Positions 34,148 to 43,216 of a DNA stretch of 64,000 nt are shown piece after piece. The stretch covers positions 1 through 64,000 of the forward strand of contig NZ_BAEN01000059.1 in NCBI RefSeq assembly GCF_000314975.1, given 5' to 3'. The notes beneath the pieces were generated by a model, which saw nothing but the letters and a program-made list of their open reading frames with translations, was not told the DNA's origin and ran no database searches. Every line of letters starts with the position of its first letter. Positions within the stretch are counted from its first letter, which is position 1. The translations under genes were made by a program, and so were the position numbers. Source of the DNA: Aliiglaciecola lipolytica E3 (lineage in GTDB: Bacteria; Pseudomonadota; Gammaproteobacteria; Enterobacterales; Alteromonadaceae).

Positions 34148-35233
34148 ATGAAATCGAAAAAGTTAATCAATCCACGCGTTTTGCTATCAACCTTGTTTGG
34201 TGCATCGATCTTTTTTCAAGCAAACGCTATTGAAGCAAATGTAGACTATGACCAGGAAAATCAGGCTTATCAGTTGAATTGGCAATCGCAATCGCCTGTA
34301 AATGTAAAAGCATTTCCAGTAGGTAAAGAAAGTAAAGTCATACTGATTGATAGCAACAACATGATAAATGAATTGCGTTGGCAAGCGCCTGAAGCCCAGC
34401 GTTATCAATTTATTATTGAACAGGCTGATGGTGAAACTATCGAGCTTAGAAGTCGTGTATTACCTTTAGCTGGTGGGCGTAATTTCCGAGATTTAGGCGG
34501 CTATCCAAGCAAAGATGGCAAACATGTGAAATGGGGCAAGTTATATCGCTCGGGAGCTATGCATAATCTAACTGCAGAAGATTATGTACTACTTCAAGAT
34601 TTGGGCATTGCTACAGTGGTTGATTTTCGTACGCCACAAGAACGTGCTTCTGAAAAGACACAATGGCAAGCTGGAGAAATCGAGAATTTCAGCTGGGACT
34701 ATGCAATGGATTTTGATATTGATTCGTTTAAAAGTGTAATGAATGGGCAACCTATTACAGCTGAAATGATGGAAGGCGTTATGGCCAGCATGTATCCGGG
34801 TATTCTCCATCAGCAAAAAGCACACTATAAAGCGATGTTCCAAAAAATGGTGGAGTCAGACGAGCCACTAGTTTTTCATTGTACCGCCGGTAAAGATCGC
34901 ACAGGTATCAGTGCAGCGCTTATTCTTACTGCATTAGATGTTGATAGAGAAATAATCATTCAGGATTACGAATACACTGAACAGGTGTTAAAGCCTAGTG
35001 ACTTACTGCCGCCTGCTGGACATGCTAATGAACCTGCAGATCCGCTGAAGGCGCAACTCGCTAAGTTACCTAGACCCGCTTTAGCGGCTTTAATGGGGGC
35101 TAGAAAAAGCTACATCCAAGCAGCGTTTGATGAAATGATCGCGCAATCAGGCTCTGTTGAAGCATATATTGAGCAAGAATTAGATGTGAGTGCTGAGGAT
35201 ATTAAAATCTTAAAAGCCCATTTCTTGGAATGA
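34148..35233 (+). CDS. Periplasmic tyrosine/phosphoinositide phosphatase (MptpB/LipA-like)
   Basis: A 361-residue protein with a GGAA ribosome site and a signal peptide ending FFQANA. After an N-terminal beta region (about 28-105) the phosphatase domain starts GGRNFRDLGGYPSKDGKHVK. The P-loop HCTAGKDRTG is at 244-253, with Cys 245 as nucleophile and Arg 251 binding phosphate; the Lys after Gly is typical of the MptpB/LipA class (Y_phosphatase3), which acts on phosphotyrosine or phosphoinositides. Export suggests it frees phosphate from an external substrate, perhaps one delivered by the adjacent receptor; that is inference. A strong terminator follows. Confidence 0.88.
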   Translation: MKSKKLINPRVLLSTLFGASIFFQANAIEANVDYDQENQAYQLNWQSQSPVNVKAFPVGKESKVILIDSNNMINELRWQAPEAQRYQFIIEQADGETIELRSRVLPLAGGRNFRDLGGYPSKDGKHVKWGKLYRSGAMHNLTAEDYVLLQDLGIATVVDFRTPQERASEKTQWQAGEIENFSWDYAMDFDIDSFKSVMNGQPITAEMMEGVMASMYPGILHQQKAHYKAMFQKMVESDEPLVFHCTAGKDRTGISAALILTALDVDREIIIQDYEYTEQVLKPSDLLPPAGHANEPADPLKAQLAKLPRPALAALMGARKSYIQAAFDEMIAQSGSVEAYIEQELDVSAEDIKILKAHFLE

Positions 35234-35283
35234 TGTCTAGACCTAGTCACATCTTTGTTAACTTGAATTAAGGTTATTGAGAG

Positions 35284-35318
35284 GCCCCCATTATTACAAA
35301 TAAAGGGGGCTTTTTTTT
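35284..35318 (+). terminator. Strong intrinsic terminator after the phosphatase gene
   Basis: GCCCCC pairs with GGGGGC, and the interior adds TTATT/AATAA across one A-A mismatch. Eight T follow directly. Confidence 0.9.
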
Positions 35319-35461
35319 AGGAAGATATCTTTCTCTTTGTCTATTTTAAAAATTATTTTTCAAATTAAACTTTCGTACAATTGTTAATCAGTTATAAATT
35401 AAGGTAAATTGAGGAAAAATAGACCGATTTTTATTTTGAAATCATTTCATTAGAGGTTGAT

Positions 35462-35989
35462 ATTATTAAAACCATCATCCCGACAATACTCGATATCGAA
35501 GCCAGCGGCTTTGGGAGTCAAAGTTATCCGATTGAAGTCGGTGTGGTTACCTATTTGTCGCAACGTTACTGCCGGTTAATTCAACCCGAAGCAGATTGGC
35601 GACATTGGACTCAAGAAGCGCAAGACTTGCACGGCATATCGCGAGAAATTTTATTGCAAAAAGGTGTGCCAGCCACGCAGGTTTGTATTGATTTAAACAA
35701 TCTATTGAATGGGCAAACTGTCTATTCAGATGGTTGGGTAGTGGATTACCCTTGGCTTATTAAGCTGTTCAGTGCGGGCAAACAACAAATGAAATTCAGA
35801 CTCAGCCCCTTAGAAAATATTTTGTCAGAAAAACAGATGGAACTTTGGCACGATACCCACGAACTGCTGTGTGCCAGTATGGATTGCACTCGACACCGTG
35901 CTAGTTGTGACGCAGAGTTAGTTCAGAATGTGTATATGCAAACCCAACATAATCCTGAAAAACTTTCCTCTGCGTCATTTCACTTTTAG
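35462..35989 (+). CDS. DEDDh 3'-5' exonuclease-like protein, probable ATT start
   Basis: About 175 residues if started at ATT 35462, which has AGAGG 5 bases upstream. The first conventional start (GTG 35543) lies after the motif TILDIEASGFG, which holds the metal-binding Asp and Glu of exonuclease motif I, so starting there would remove the catalytic core. Upstream the frame is open to a TAG at 35420 with no ATG, GTG or TTG. Motif II (SDGWVVDYPWL) and motif III (HRASCDAELV, the H-x-x-x-x-D pattern) are present. The fold is that of RNase T and the DNA polymerase III epsilon subunit; the target is unknown. Its end overlaps the convergent dipeptidase gene by 4 bases. Confidence 0.7.
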   Translation: MIKTIIPTILDIEASGFGSQSYPIEVGVVTYLSQRYCRLIQPEADWRHWTQEAQDLHGISREILLQKGVPATQVCIDLNNLLNGQTVYSDGWVVDYPWLIKLFSAGKQQMKFRLSPLENILSEKQMELWHDTHELLCASMDCTRHRASCDAELVQNVYMQTQHNPEKLSSASFHF

Positions 35990-37182
35990 TGTTTCGACGC
36001 GTACTCTTCTACTTCGCTCCACACTCTAAGTAAGTTTTTACCAAGAATTTTAGCAATATCTTCTTCGCTATAACCCTTATCAAGTAACCCTTGCACTAGA
36101 TTGGGATAAGTAGAAACGTCTTTTAAACCAATTGGCAATGAATCACCCACACCGTCGTAGTCTGAGCCTATACCGACGTGTTCAATACCCACTAATTTAA
36201 CTACATGATCAACGTGTTCTACTACCGTATCTACGTTGGCGTAAGGGAATGGATTGTTCTTTTTGTATTCTTCCTCAAAGTTTTCTAACTCTGGGCTGTC
36301 TGCACCAAATTCCGCTTCAATCGCCTTGCGCTTTTCACCCATAGTGATGCGCCAGCCTCTGGATACTTGATCAACAAAGGTTGAACCAAAATTTATCATC
36401 ACAACCCCACCATTGTTGGCTAAGGCTTTGAGCATGTCATCATCCATATTACGTTCGAATCCGGGGGTGAATCGACGTAATGAAGAATGTGAGGCAATAA
36501 CCGGTGCCTTACTTAGTTCAATAACCTGGTAAAACGCATCATCTGAGACATGCGATATATCAATCATGATCCCTAAGTTATTCATTTCAACCACAAGATC
36601 CTTACCAAATGGGCTCAATCCTTTCCATTTTCTGCGAATATCATAAGACGAATCAGAAATATGATTGGCCAATGAATGCGCAAGCGTAATGTAACGAATG
36701 CCACGCTCATAGAATAATTTTAGATTGTCCATGCTACCTTGCAATGGGGAGCCGTTTTCCATTCCCATCGGCAGAGAAATTAGACCTTGTGCGAATTGGG
36801 CTTCAACATCTGCGGGTGATTTTGCGATGGCAAACTTGTCAGGCGCTCTTCCAACGATGGCCTCAACATAATCAATGAGTTTATGTGCAAGCGCTGTAGA
36901 TTGTGGAGAGTCATCTAACGAAGCAGGAATATAAATTGACATGAAGGGCGCATTTAAGCCACCTGCTTTAGCTCGTGGATAATCGAAATCACCATCACTA
37001 GTTGCTTTGGTAACGTCCACCCATTTATCTTGTAATCGATAAGGAACGTCAATATGACCGTCAACTAGAATATATTTCTGAGCGATATCCTTAGCTTCAT
37101 TGGAGGCTTCAAATTTAGTATCGGGCGCTGAAGCACAGCCACCTAGCGCCAAAACCACGGCCATCCAAATACTCTTGTTCAT
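35986..37182 (-). CDS. Membrane dipeptidase, peptidase family M19, lipoprotein
   Basis: A 398-residue protein with a lipobox LGGC at Cys 16 and a GGAA ribosome site. The metal-binding motif DGHIDVPYR gives His 43 and Asp 45; other M19 landmarks are the NLGIMIDISHVSDDAFYQVI segment, the ASHSSLRRF loop and IGSDYDGVGDSLPIGL near the C-terminus. Family members are zinc enzymes that cleave dipeptides, some with D-residues. As a lipoprotein it works in the periplasm or at the outer membrane. It is monocistronic. Confidence 0.93.
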   Translation of the reverse strand: MNKSIWMAVVLALGGCASAPDTKFEASNEAKDIAQKYILVDGHIDVPYRLQDKWVDVTKATSDGDFDYPRAKAGGLNAPFMSIYIPASLDDSPQSTALAHKLIDYVEAIVGRAPDKFAIAKSPADVEAQFAQGLISLPMGMENGSPLQGSMDNLKLFYERGIRYITLAHSLANHISDSSYDIRRKWKGLSPFGKDLVVEMNNLGIMIDISHVSDDAFYQVIELSKAPVIASHSSLRRFTPGFERNMDDDMLKALANNGGVVMINFGSTFVDQVSRGWRITMGEKRKAIEAEFGADSPELENFEEEYKKNNPFPYANVDTVVEHVDHVVKLVGIEHVGIGSDYDGVGDSLPIGLKDVSTYPNLVQGLLDKGYSEEDIAKILGKNLLRVWSEVEEYASKH

Positions 37183-37533
37183 TATCTTTATTCCTTATTA
37201 TTAAAATTAACCGATGCGTAACCTAGATTCGGATACTTTCTGTCGAAGTGTGCCAAATTCTATGAATACAATATGCGATTAACCAAAGCTTTAAAAGGTT
37301 TGCCAGTTTATATGCATGCAAATCATACGATGTTTACTTGAGTAAAACAGAAGTTGCTTATGTTCGTGTGATAAACCGGCTCAGGACGATTCAGATCAAA
37401 TCGCTTGCTGATTGACAGTTTGCACCAACACAACCACTATTAGATTAAACTTTGTCATAAGAAAAATCTACGCATCAGTGTCGTGATGCGGTTTTATTCC
37501 CTTTTACAATTGTCGCTACTGGAACTGAATAAG
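37183..37533. other. Divergent intergenic region, dipeptidase and GlpD-like genes
   Basis: About 350 bases. TTGACA at 37412-37417 is a possible -35 for the plus-strand gene, but the downstream -10 candidates (ACTATT or TATTAG) are spaced 18 and 20 bases and are weak. No hairpin, RNA gene or clear operator was found. Confidence 0.4.
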
Positions 37534-39150
37534 ATGATGAACCTTCGAAAGAGTAATATTCGGAAGCTAGCAGACGAAACCTTTGATGTATTAATTGTTG
37601 GTGGAGGTATAAACGGTGCGGTGTCTGCTGCTGCTTTAGCAGCTAAGGGGGTAAAAGTAGCGTTAATAGACAAAGGGGATTTTGCGGGCTTTACCAGTTC
37701 CAATTCTTCCAATTTGGCATGGGGAGGCATTAAGTATTTAGAAAGTTATGAGTTTGGTTTAGTTAATAAGCTATGTAAAAGCCGTAATCAGCTGATGGCC
37801 CAATATCCATCAACTGTAAAAGAGATCCGATTCTTTACTTGTATTCAACATGGGTTCCGCCATTCCCCCGCTTGGGTTTTTCTTGGAACATTATTGTATT
37901 GGGCGATGGGGCGGTTCTTCACCAAAATGCCGAAATATTTGTCGCCAGCAAAAATTAAACAAATGGAAAGTGTTATCGATATTCAACACATTGCGGGTGG
38001 TTTTGAATATTCGGATGCCTATTTGCATGATAATGATGCCAGATTCGTGTTTAATTTTATTCGTTCGAGTATGAGTTATGGATGTATCGCCGCTAACTAT
38101 GTTGGTTTGGAGCGTTCTCGCTTCGAAAACGGAATGTGGATAAGTGATGTGACAGATCACATTAGCGGAGAAGGTTTTTCTATACACTCAAAAGCGATGA
38201 TTAATGCAACCGGACCATTTGTTGATCAGATAAATCAAATCAATAACCAGCCTACTGAATATCATCATGCCTTCTCCAAAGGTGTGCACTTGATCGTCGA
38301 TCGAATTACCCAAAGCAACAAAGTGCTGACTTTCTTTGCCGATGATGGGAGATTATTTTTCGTCATTCCAATGGGGCCTAAAACCTGTATTGGTACAACT
38401 GACACTCAAGTTGAAGGACCGCATAGTCAAGTAACAGAGGAAGACAGAGAATTTATACTGTCCAATGTTAATAAGCATTTAGCACTAGCTGAACCGCTCA
38501 CCAACCAAGATATAATAGCGCAGCGTTGTGGCGTTAGACCCTTGGCCGTAAAGGGCAAAGACGGCAATGCTGATTGGCTTAAATTGTCACGGAAACACGT
38601 TATCGAAGTTGATCAATCGCGTAAATATTTATCTATTTTTGGCGGTAAGTTGACTGATTGTATTAATGTTGGAGATGAAATCTCAGAGGCTATATCGTCT
38701 TTTGGGATTCAATTGCCGCATAGCAACTACAAATGGTATGGCGAACCAGATATCGCAATAAAACGAGAATTTATGCATCGTGCAAAATTAATGGATTTGG
38801 ATAAACTCACCCCACAAAGCTCATCCGAACCGTTAACCCAGCGATTTTGGCGACGATATGGGCGAAACGCGATAAATATGTTGGAGAGTATTCGCGAGAA
38901 TCCAGAAATGGGTAAATTATTAATCGAGAATAGCGAGTATCTGCGAGTCGAAATTGAAGTGGCGGCAAACCGAGAAATGATAACCAAACTTGATGATTTT
39001 TTACGACGACGTTCAAAAATCGCTTTGGTAGTGCCAACAGCAGATATTTTAGCTGCCCCCGGATTGAAACTGGCATGCGAAATTTTATTTGCCGAAGAAG
39101 CAGACGCAAAGCTGCAAGAATATATCGCGACCATGGCCAATCGAGACTAA
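37534..39150 (+). CDS. FAD-dependent glycerol-3-phosphate dehydrogenase family protein
   Basis: About 538 residues from ATG 37534; in-frame starts at GTG 37483 and ATG 37486 would add a leader lacking family features. The FAD dinucleotide fold is clear: FDVLIVGGGINGAVSAAALA (GGGINGA from residue 23), LIDKGDFAGFTSSNSSNLAW, then IGTTDTQVEG and QRCGVRPLA. It resembles GlpD but has no glpK or glpF neighbours, and a hydrophobic stretch (AWVFLGTLLYWAMGRFF) sits in the middle. GlpD enzymes pass electrons from glycerol-3-phosphate to quinone at the inner membrane. The substrate is not certain. Confidence 0.8.
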   Translation: MMNLRKSNIRKLADETFDVLIVGGGINGAVSAAALAAKGVKVALIDKGDFAGFTSSNSSNLAWGGIKYLESYEFGLVNKLCKSRNQLMAQYPSTVKEIRFFTCIQHGFRHSPAWVFLGTLLYWAMGRFFTKMPKYLSPAKIKQMESVIDIQHIAGGFEYSDAYLHDNDARFVFNFIRSSMSYGCIAANYVGLERSRFENGMWISDVTDHISGEGFSIHSKAMINATGPFVDQINQINNQPTEYHHAFSKGVHLIVDRITQSNKVLTFFADDGRLFFVIPMGPKTCIGTTDTQVEGPHSQVTEEDREFILSNVNKHLALAEPLTNQDIIAQRCGVRPLAVKGKDGNADWLKLSRKHVIEVDQSRKYLSIFGGKLTDCINVGDEISEAISSFGIQLPHSNYKWYGEPDIAIKREFMHRAKLMDLDKLTPQSSSEPLTQRFWRRYGRNAINMLESIRENPEMGKLLIENSEYLRVEIEVAANREMITKLDDFLRRRSKIALVVPTADILAAPGLKLACEILFAEEADAKLQEYIATMANRD

Positions 39151-39427
39151 TCGCTTTAGGTCATGATTAATTTAAAAGTGGTTATTTCACTGATTCTTTT
39201 GAAAAATCCAAATTCACCCATATGTCATTAGTTGAACTGAGAATATTTAAGCTGATTTGGTGGTGACTTCCCGGTTCAAATAAAACATACTTGCACACTT
39301 CTCGCACATGCTGGCTTATATTTTATTTTGATCAAGCAGTTAAATGGGCAAGTAAAGTGTTTGAAAATGAATTCAATCTCCGTCTGGTTTTTTTTCACGG
39401 AGCATCATATAAAAGAGACAAGAAGTA

Positions 39428-40207
39428 ATGAAAACGAATTATATTCCACTGGATAAAAATAAACATAGCGCCCTAAAAGTAAAGACGCAGCACAATTTTG
39501 AATTTGCTAAGGAAACGCATTTAGCGTCGGCCACATTGCGTGAATTCGCGCAAATTGCCAGTTGCATGCCAATTGCTTTTATTAAAGATCAGCCTTCTGG
39601 TAACTTCCATTCAATTGCTATGTTAGGTTTAGAGCAAAGCAATAACCTCTATTTCAAAGGCGATAAATGGCAAGGCCATATCATGCCGATGAATATTCAA
39701 CGTTATCCATTTGATGTGCGTCCTGACGGCGATAAGTTAGGTGTGTTTATCGATGAAAATAGTGTGCTAGTAGGTGAAGAAGAGGGTGAAAGCCTATTTA
39801 CAGCTGAAGGTGAGCCAAGTGATTACTTGAAAAACCGTCAAGATCTTCTTGGTGAAATCACCAATAGCGAGTTAGCGACGCAACGTTTTGTGAAACGCAT
39901 TGCAGAGCTAGAGTTACTCGATGAAGTACAACTAAACGTGCAGTACGCTAACGGCGAATCGCGTAACGTAACAGGAATTCATAGCATTAATGAAAAACGT
40001 GTTAATGAACTTCCAGATGAAACCATCATCGAATTGAAAAATAACGGCTACCTGGGTGCAATTTACACAGCGATGTTATCTTTAACTCAACTTAATCGCT
40101 TGGCTCAATTATCTATGGATACAGACAAGCCAATTCGCGCAATTAAAATAAATGTGATTGAAGGTACTAAAAAAGAAGACGCTAAAGAAGAAACGCCAAG
40201 CGCTTAA
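39428..40207 (+). CDS. SapC family protein
   Basis: A 259-residue protein without a signal peptide. The sequence (FAQIASCMPIAFIKDQPSGN, FKGDKWQGHIMPMNIQRYPF, SLFTAEGEPSDYLKNRQDLL) matches the SapC family. In Alteromonadales these genes often sit near TonB receptors and tryptophan-halogenase-like genes; here no such partner adjoins. The biochemical function is not known. A strong terminator follows. Confidence 0.88.
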   Translation: MKTNYIPLDKNKHSALKVKTQHNFEFAKETHLASATLREFAQIASCMPIAFIKDQPSGNFHSIAMLGLEQSNNLYFKGDKWQGHIMPMNIQRYPFDVRPDGDKLGVFIDENSVLVGEEEGESLFTAEGEPSDYLKNRQDLLGEITNSELATQRFVKRIAELELLDEVQLNVQYANGESRNVTGIHSINEKRVNELPDETIIELKNNGYLGAIYTAMLSLTQLNRLAQLSMDTDKPIRAIKINVIEGTKKEDAKEETPSA

Positions 40208-40238
40208 TTTTTTACGCTAAGTTAATTATTACATTGAC

Positions 40239-40269
40239 ATGCCGGGGCAATTGCCCCGGCATTTTTTTA
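40239..40269 (+). terminator. Terminator of the SapC gene
   Basis: A perfect 24-base palindrome at 40239-40262 (arms ATGCCGGGGCAA) runs into a T tract. No T tract exists on the opposite side, so it serves the plus-strand gene; the minus-strand epimerase gene ends beside it. Confidence 0.9.
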
Positions 40270-41316
40270 GATGATTTGGTAGCTAGTGCGAGATATAAAG
40301 GGGTGTTTGGCAATTAAGGTGGCGCTTGGGAAATGCGCTTGATTTGGGCTGTCTGGGTAAAATTGTGATTCGATACAAAAACCCTGATAGTCAGCGTATT
40401 TGGCATTATCTTTACCTTTTGTCTCACCAATGAAATTACCGGTATATACCTGAACACCTGGCATCGAAGTTCGCGTAATCAGTTTACGACCAGAATTAGG
40501 TTCGGTGACTTCTGCCACTAAATTAAGGTTTTCCTGATTACTATTAAAATCCTTGGCACACCAATTGTGATCTAATCCGTTTGCGACTTGAATTTCTTCA
40601 TCTTGCTGATGAATAGCATCGTAAAACGACATCCCTGCGCGCAAATCAAAGGCCGTATTTTCAACTGATTTAACCTCTCCGGTGGGAATTGCGTTTTTGT
40701 CCGCAGGCGTATAATGGTCTGAAAATACTTTTATTTGCTGCGCAAAAATGTTGCCAGACTGATGACCTGCTAAATTAAAGTAACTGTGTTGAGTAGGATT
40801 AAATACCGTATCCTGATTACTGAGGGCGTGGTATTCAATAGTTAAACGATCTTCTTGATCTAAACTAAATGTCACATCCACAGCCAATGTGCCTGGAAAA
40901 CCTTGATCGCCATCTTCGCTGATCAAACTTAGAGTAATCGATGGGTTCGGCTGTTCTGCTATTTTACCCGCAGTCCACACGCGATTATGAAAACCATCGA
41001 CTCCACCGTGCAAACAATTGCCTTGTAAATTAGTGCTAACGGCATATTCGTTTCCATCAATATTGAATCGGCCATTTTCAATACGGTTCGCATATCTACC
41101 CACTGTTCGGCCGATATATCCTTGATCTGCGAGATATTCATCTACGCTATCAAAGCCTAAAACGATGTCTGTAGCTGACTCATTGGCCAACTTCCATGAG
41201 CGGATAATGGCCCCTAAGGTCAATATTTCAACTCGCATGCCATTGTCGTTGCACAGTGTATAACACTCAATTTTTTGACCATCAGGCATCTGCCCAAATT
41301 CACTTTTTTCGATCAT
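40267..41316 (-). CDS. galM: Aldose 1-epimerase (galactose mutarotase)
   Basis: About 349 residues from the ATG at 41316, with GGA 7-9 bases upstream; the frame extends four codons to a TTG. Family landmarks are GRTVGRYANRIENGRF, LHGGVDGFHNRVWTAGKI, NPTQHSYFNLAGH (a catalytic His) and FCIESQFYPDSPNQ (the catalytic Glu). It interconverts alpha and beta anomers of aldoses in the cytoplasm. The neighbour on the same strand is an SMP-30 lactonase, 70 bases upstream, so the pair may handle one sugar. Confidence 0.93.
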   Translation of the reverse strand: MIEKSEFGQMPDGQKIECYTLCNDNGMRVEILTLGAIIRSWKLANESATDIVLGFDSVDEYLADQGYIGRTVGRYANRIENGRFNIDGNEYAVSTNLQGNCLHGGVDGFHNRVWTAGKIAEQPNPSITLSLISEDGDQGFPGTLAVDVTFSLDQEDRLTIEYHALSNQDTVFNPTQHSYFNLAGHQSGNIFAQQIKVFSDHYTPADKNAIPTGEVKSVENTAFDLRAGMSFYDAIHQQDEEIQVANGLDHNWCAKDFNSNQENLNLVAEVTEPNSGRKLITRTSMPGVQVYTGNFIGETKGKDNAKYADYQGFCIESQFYPDSPNQAHFPSATLIAKHPFISRTSYQII

Positions 41317-41385
41317 GTGTTTTTCCAAATTTAGTAAACTAAGAGAAGCGAATTGCTATTCAGCTCGCTACTTTGTGCCGTCAAT

Positions 41386-42267
41386 TTACATAGCACAGAT
41401 TGATTCCGCCAATCCTTTCATATTGGTTTTGTAGATGAATACGTTTCCATCTTGGCTAGGCTTATTTGCTAGCGGAGTTAACCCTTCGCAGGCACTAGTA
41501 ACGACTAAGTAATCAAGATTCTGACCTGCAAACGTAACACAGGTTGGTTGTTTACATGGAACCGTTAAACTAATTAATTGTTGGCCTATTGGAGAATAAC
41601 ATTTTACCGACGATGAACCCCATTGTGCATTCCATAGATTATCGTTCGCATCCACACAAGCACCATCAGGAAATGCGTCTCGCTCTGTTTTGACAAACAA
41701 CTGCCAATCGCTAATTTGCCCCGTGTTGAGATCGAAAGCCGCTTTTTTGATTTCGCGGCTAGGCGTATCGGCATGATAAATAGTCTTGCCATCTCTACTC
41801 CAGCACAATGCATTGCTAATCTCTATGTTATCTAAATGCTTAACCGCTTGGTTGTCTGATAAGCAATATAATGAACCTAAATCAGCATTTCCTTGCATCC
41901 GCAATGAGCCACTCCAAAATCGGCCATGGCGGTCAGTTCTGCCATCATTTAATCGATTATTAGGCAAATGGCTTTCAACTTTACAAATCCATTCTAGACG
42001 TTGGGTTTTCGGCCAAAACTTTGCGAAGCCAGAGGCAAAAGCGGCTACAAAGCAATCTGGTTGACTAGTAAGTGCGAAAGAGCACAAGGCTTCAGGGGTA
42101 TCGTAAACACATAACTGGTCATCAAATGTCCACTGATATAAACGATTCGATAAAATATCTGTCCACCAAATTGAAGCGCTTCTGGCGTCCCAAATTACGC
42201 CTTCACCCAATTGGTTAAGAACTTTAATTTCTTTTGTTAGTTCACATCTAATCACTTTGTCTGACAT
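41386..42267 (-). CDS. SMP-30/gluconolactonase-family protein
   Basis: About 293 residues; ATG 42267 is used (a TTG lies one codon before). The six-bladed propeller motifs of the SMP-30/regucalcin family are present: GEGVIWDARSASIWWTDILS (metal-binding Glu), RLNDGRTDRHGRFWSGSL, ISNALCWSRDGKTIYHADTP and FPDGACVDANDNLWNAQWGS. These enzymes hydrolyse sugar lactones using a divalent metal. It probably shares a transcript with galM, 70 bases downstream. The specific sugar (arabinose, gluconate or other) cannot be told. Confidence 0.88.
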   Translation of the reverse strand: MSDKVIRCELTKEIKVLNQLGEGVIWDARSASIWWTDILSNRLYQWTFDDQLCVYDTPEALCSFALTSQPDCFVAAFASGFAKFWPKTQRLEWICKVESHLPNNRLNDGRTDRHGRFWSGSLRMQGNADLGSLYCLSDNQAVKHLDNIEISNALCWSRDGKTIYHADTPSREIKKAAFDLNTGQISDWQLFVKTERDAFPDGACVDANDNLWNAQWGSSSVKCYSPIGQQLISLTVPCKQPTCVTFAGQNLDYLVVTSACEGLTPLANKPSQDGNVFIYKTNMKGLAESICAM

Positions 42268-42618
42268 CAATAGTTAAGTGCTTGAATAAAAAGGTTTAGG
42301 TAACGCTAAACAATATAACGTTAACGCAACTTTTGGAAGAAATGTGTTGAGAAAAACCAGCGGTTATTTTAAGCCGTAAACCCTGGTTTTATTTTTCAAA
42401 TAACCAACTGTTGTAGATAGGCCAAAAAAGCGCACATTTTATTCTAAACAAATTGTCTAATTTCAAAAAATATTCATTTTATTTTCACATTACATCTGGC
42501 CGCTTTTTCACTGTACATAAAAACAGCTAAACACGCTTTCTTTATATATATCAGCCGCTTTGGTTCAGCCCTTTATTTCACTGGTGTTTACGCCTTCAGT
42601 TAAAGGTGTTTTTTGTCC
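42268..42618. other. Intergenic region before the mraZ promoter
   Basis: About 350 bases between the divergent lactonase and mraZ genes. TAACGTTA at 42317-42324 is a small palindrome. AAAACCAG (42353-42360) pairs with CTGGTTTT (42383-42390) around an inner CGG/CCG stem, then ATTTTT, which looks like a terminator although no plus-strand gene lies just upstream. Nothing else was recognised. Confidence 0.35.
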
Positions 42619-42648
42619 TTGACAATGGGGTAAGTGGAAACCTAAACT
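42619..42648 (+). promoter_or_regulatory. Main promoter of the mraZ division cluster
   Basis: TTGACA (42619-42624), 18 bases, TAAACT (42643-42648). A perfect -35 and near-consensus -10 put the start of transcription near 42655, about 100 bases before mraZ. This would drive the whole overlapping gene run. Confidence 0.8.
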
Positions 42649-42656
42649 CTGTTTTG

Positions 42657-42691
42657 TGGGTAATTGTGGCAGAAAGTGGATCAAAGTGATC
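42657..42691 (+). promoter_or_regulatory. MraZ operator: direct repeats at 10-bp spacing
   Basis: TGGGT (42657), TGGCA (42667), TGGAT (42677) and a decayed TGATC (42687) repeat exactly every 10 bases. MraZ represses its own operon by binding TGGG-type repeats separated by 5 bases. The placement just after the predicted transcription start fits autorepression. Confidence 0.75.
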
Positions 42692-42757
42692 TCAATGTGT
42701 TGCAAACTGGTGCTAAAAAAAATAACAAAAGCAAACTAATAAAAAAGGCTAGGGGAT

Positions 42758-43216
42758 ATGTTCCGCGGCGCTAACGCAATCAATCTAGATGTAAAAGGCA
42801 GGGTGGCGATACCAACAAGGTATCGACAGTTGTTGCTGGATGATTGTCAGGGACAACTAGTTTGCACTATCGATACACAGCAAAGCTGTCTGCTACTTTA
42901 CCCACTCCCTGAATGGGAAGAGATTGAACTTAAACTTAGTAAACTTTCTAGCATGATACCTCAAGAGCGCCGCTTGCAGCGACTGCTTTTAGGATATGCA
43001 ATGGAAGGTGAAATGGATAAGAATGGTCGCTTTTTATTATCTGCACCGCTTCGTCAACACGCCAACCTAGAAAAAGAAATCATGTTAGTTGGTCAACTCA
43101 ATCGTTTTGAAGTTTGGGATGCCAAAGTTTGGCAACAACAAGTTCATCAAGATATTGAAACCGAAAAAGGCGGCGAATTTGAATTAACCGAGCGTTTGCA
43201 GGACTTCTCACTTTGA
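42758..43216 (+). CDS. mraZ: Transcriptional regulator MraZ
   Basis: A 152-residue protein beginning [20 protein letters not shown], with two AbrB-like SpoVT domains carrying the DxKGR (residue 11 on) and DKNGR repeats. It forms a ring and binds the TGGG repeats of its own promoter, repressing the cluster. First gene of the division cluster; its stop overlaps the TTG start of rsmH. Confidence 0.98.
   Translation: MFRGANAINLDVKGRVAIPTRYRQLLLDDCQGQLVCTIDTQQSCLLLYPLPEWEEIELKLSKLSSMIPQERRLQRLLLGYAMEGEMDKNGRFLLSAPLRQHANLEKEIMLVGQLNRFEVWDAKVWQQQVHQDIETEKGGEFELTERLQDFSL

Noticed and set aside
38727-39140. 137-residue open frame antisense to the GlpD-like gene
   Set aside because: Low-complexity Ser/Ile-rich translation mirroring the real gene; no start signals.
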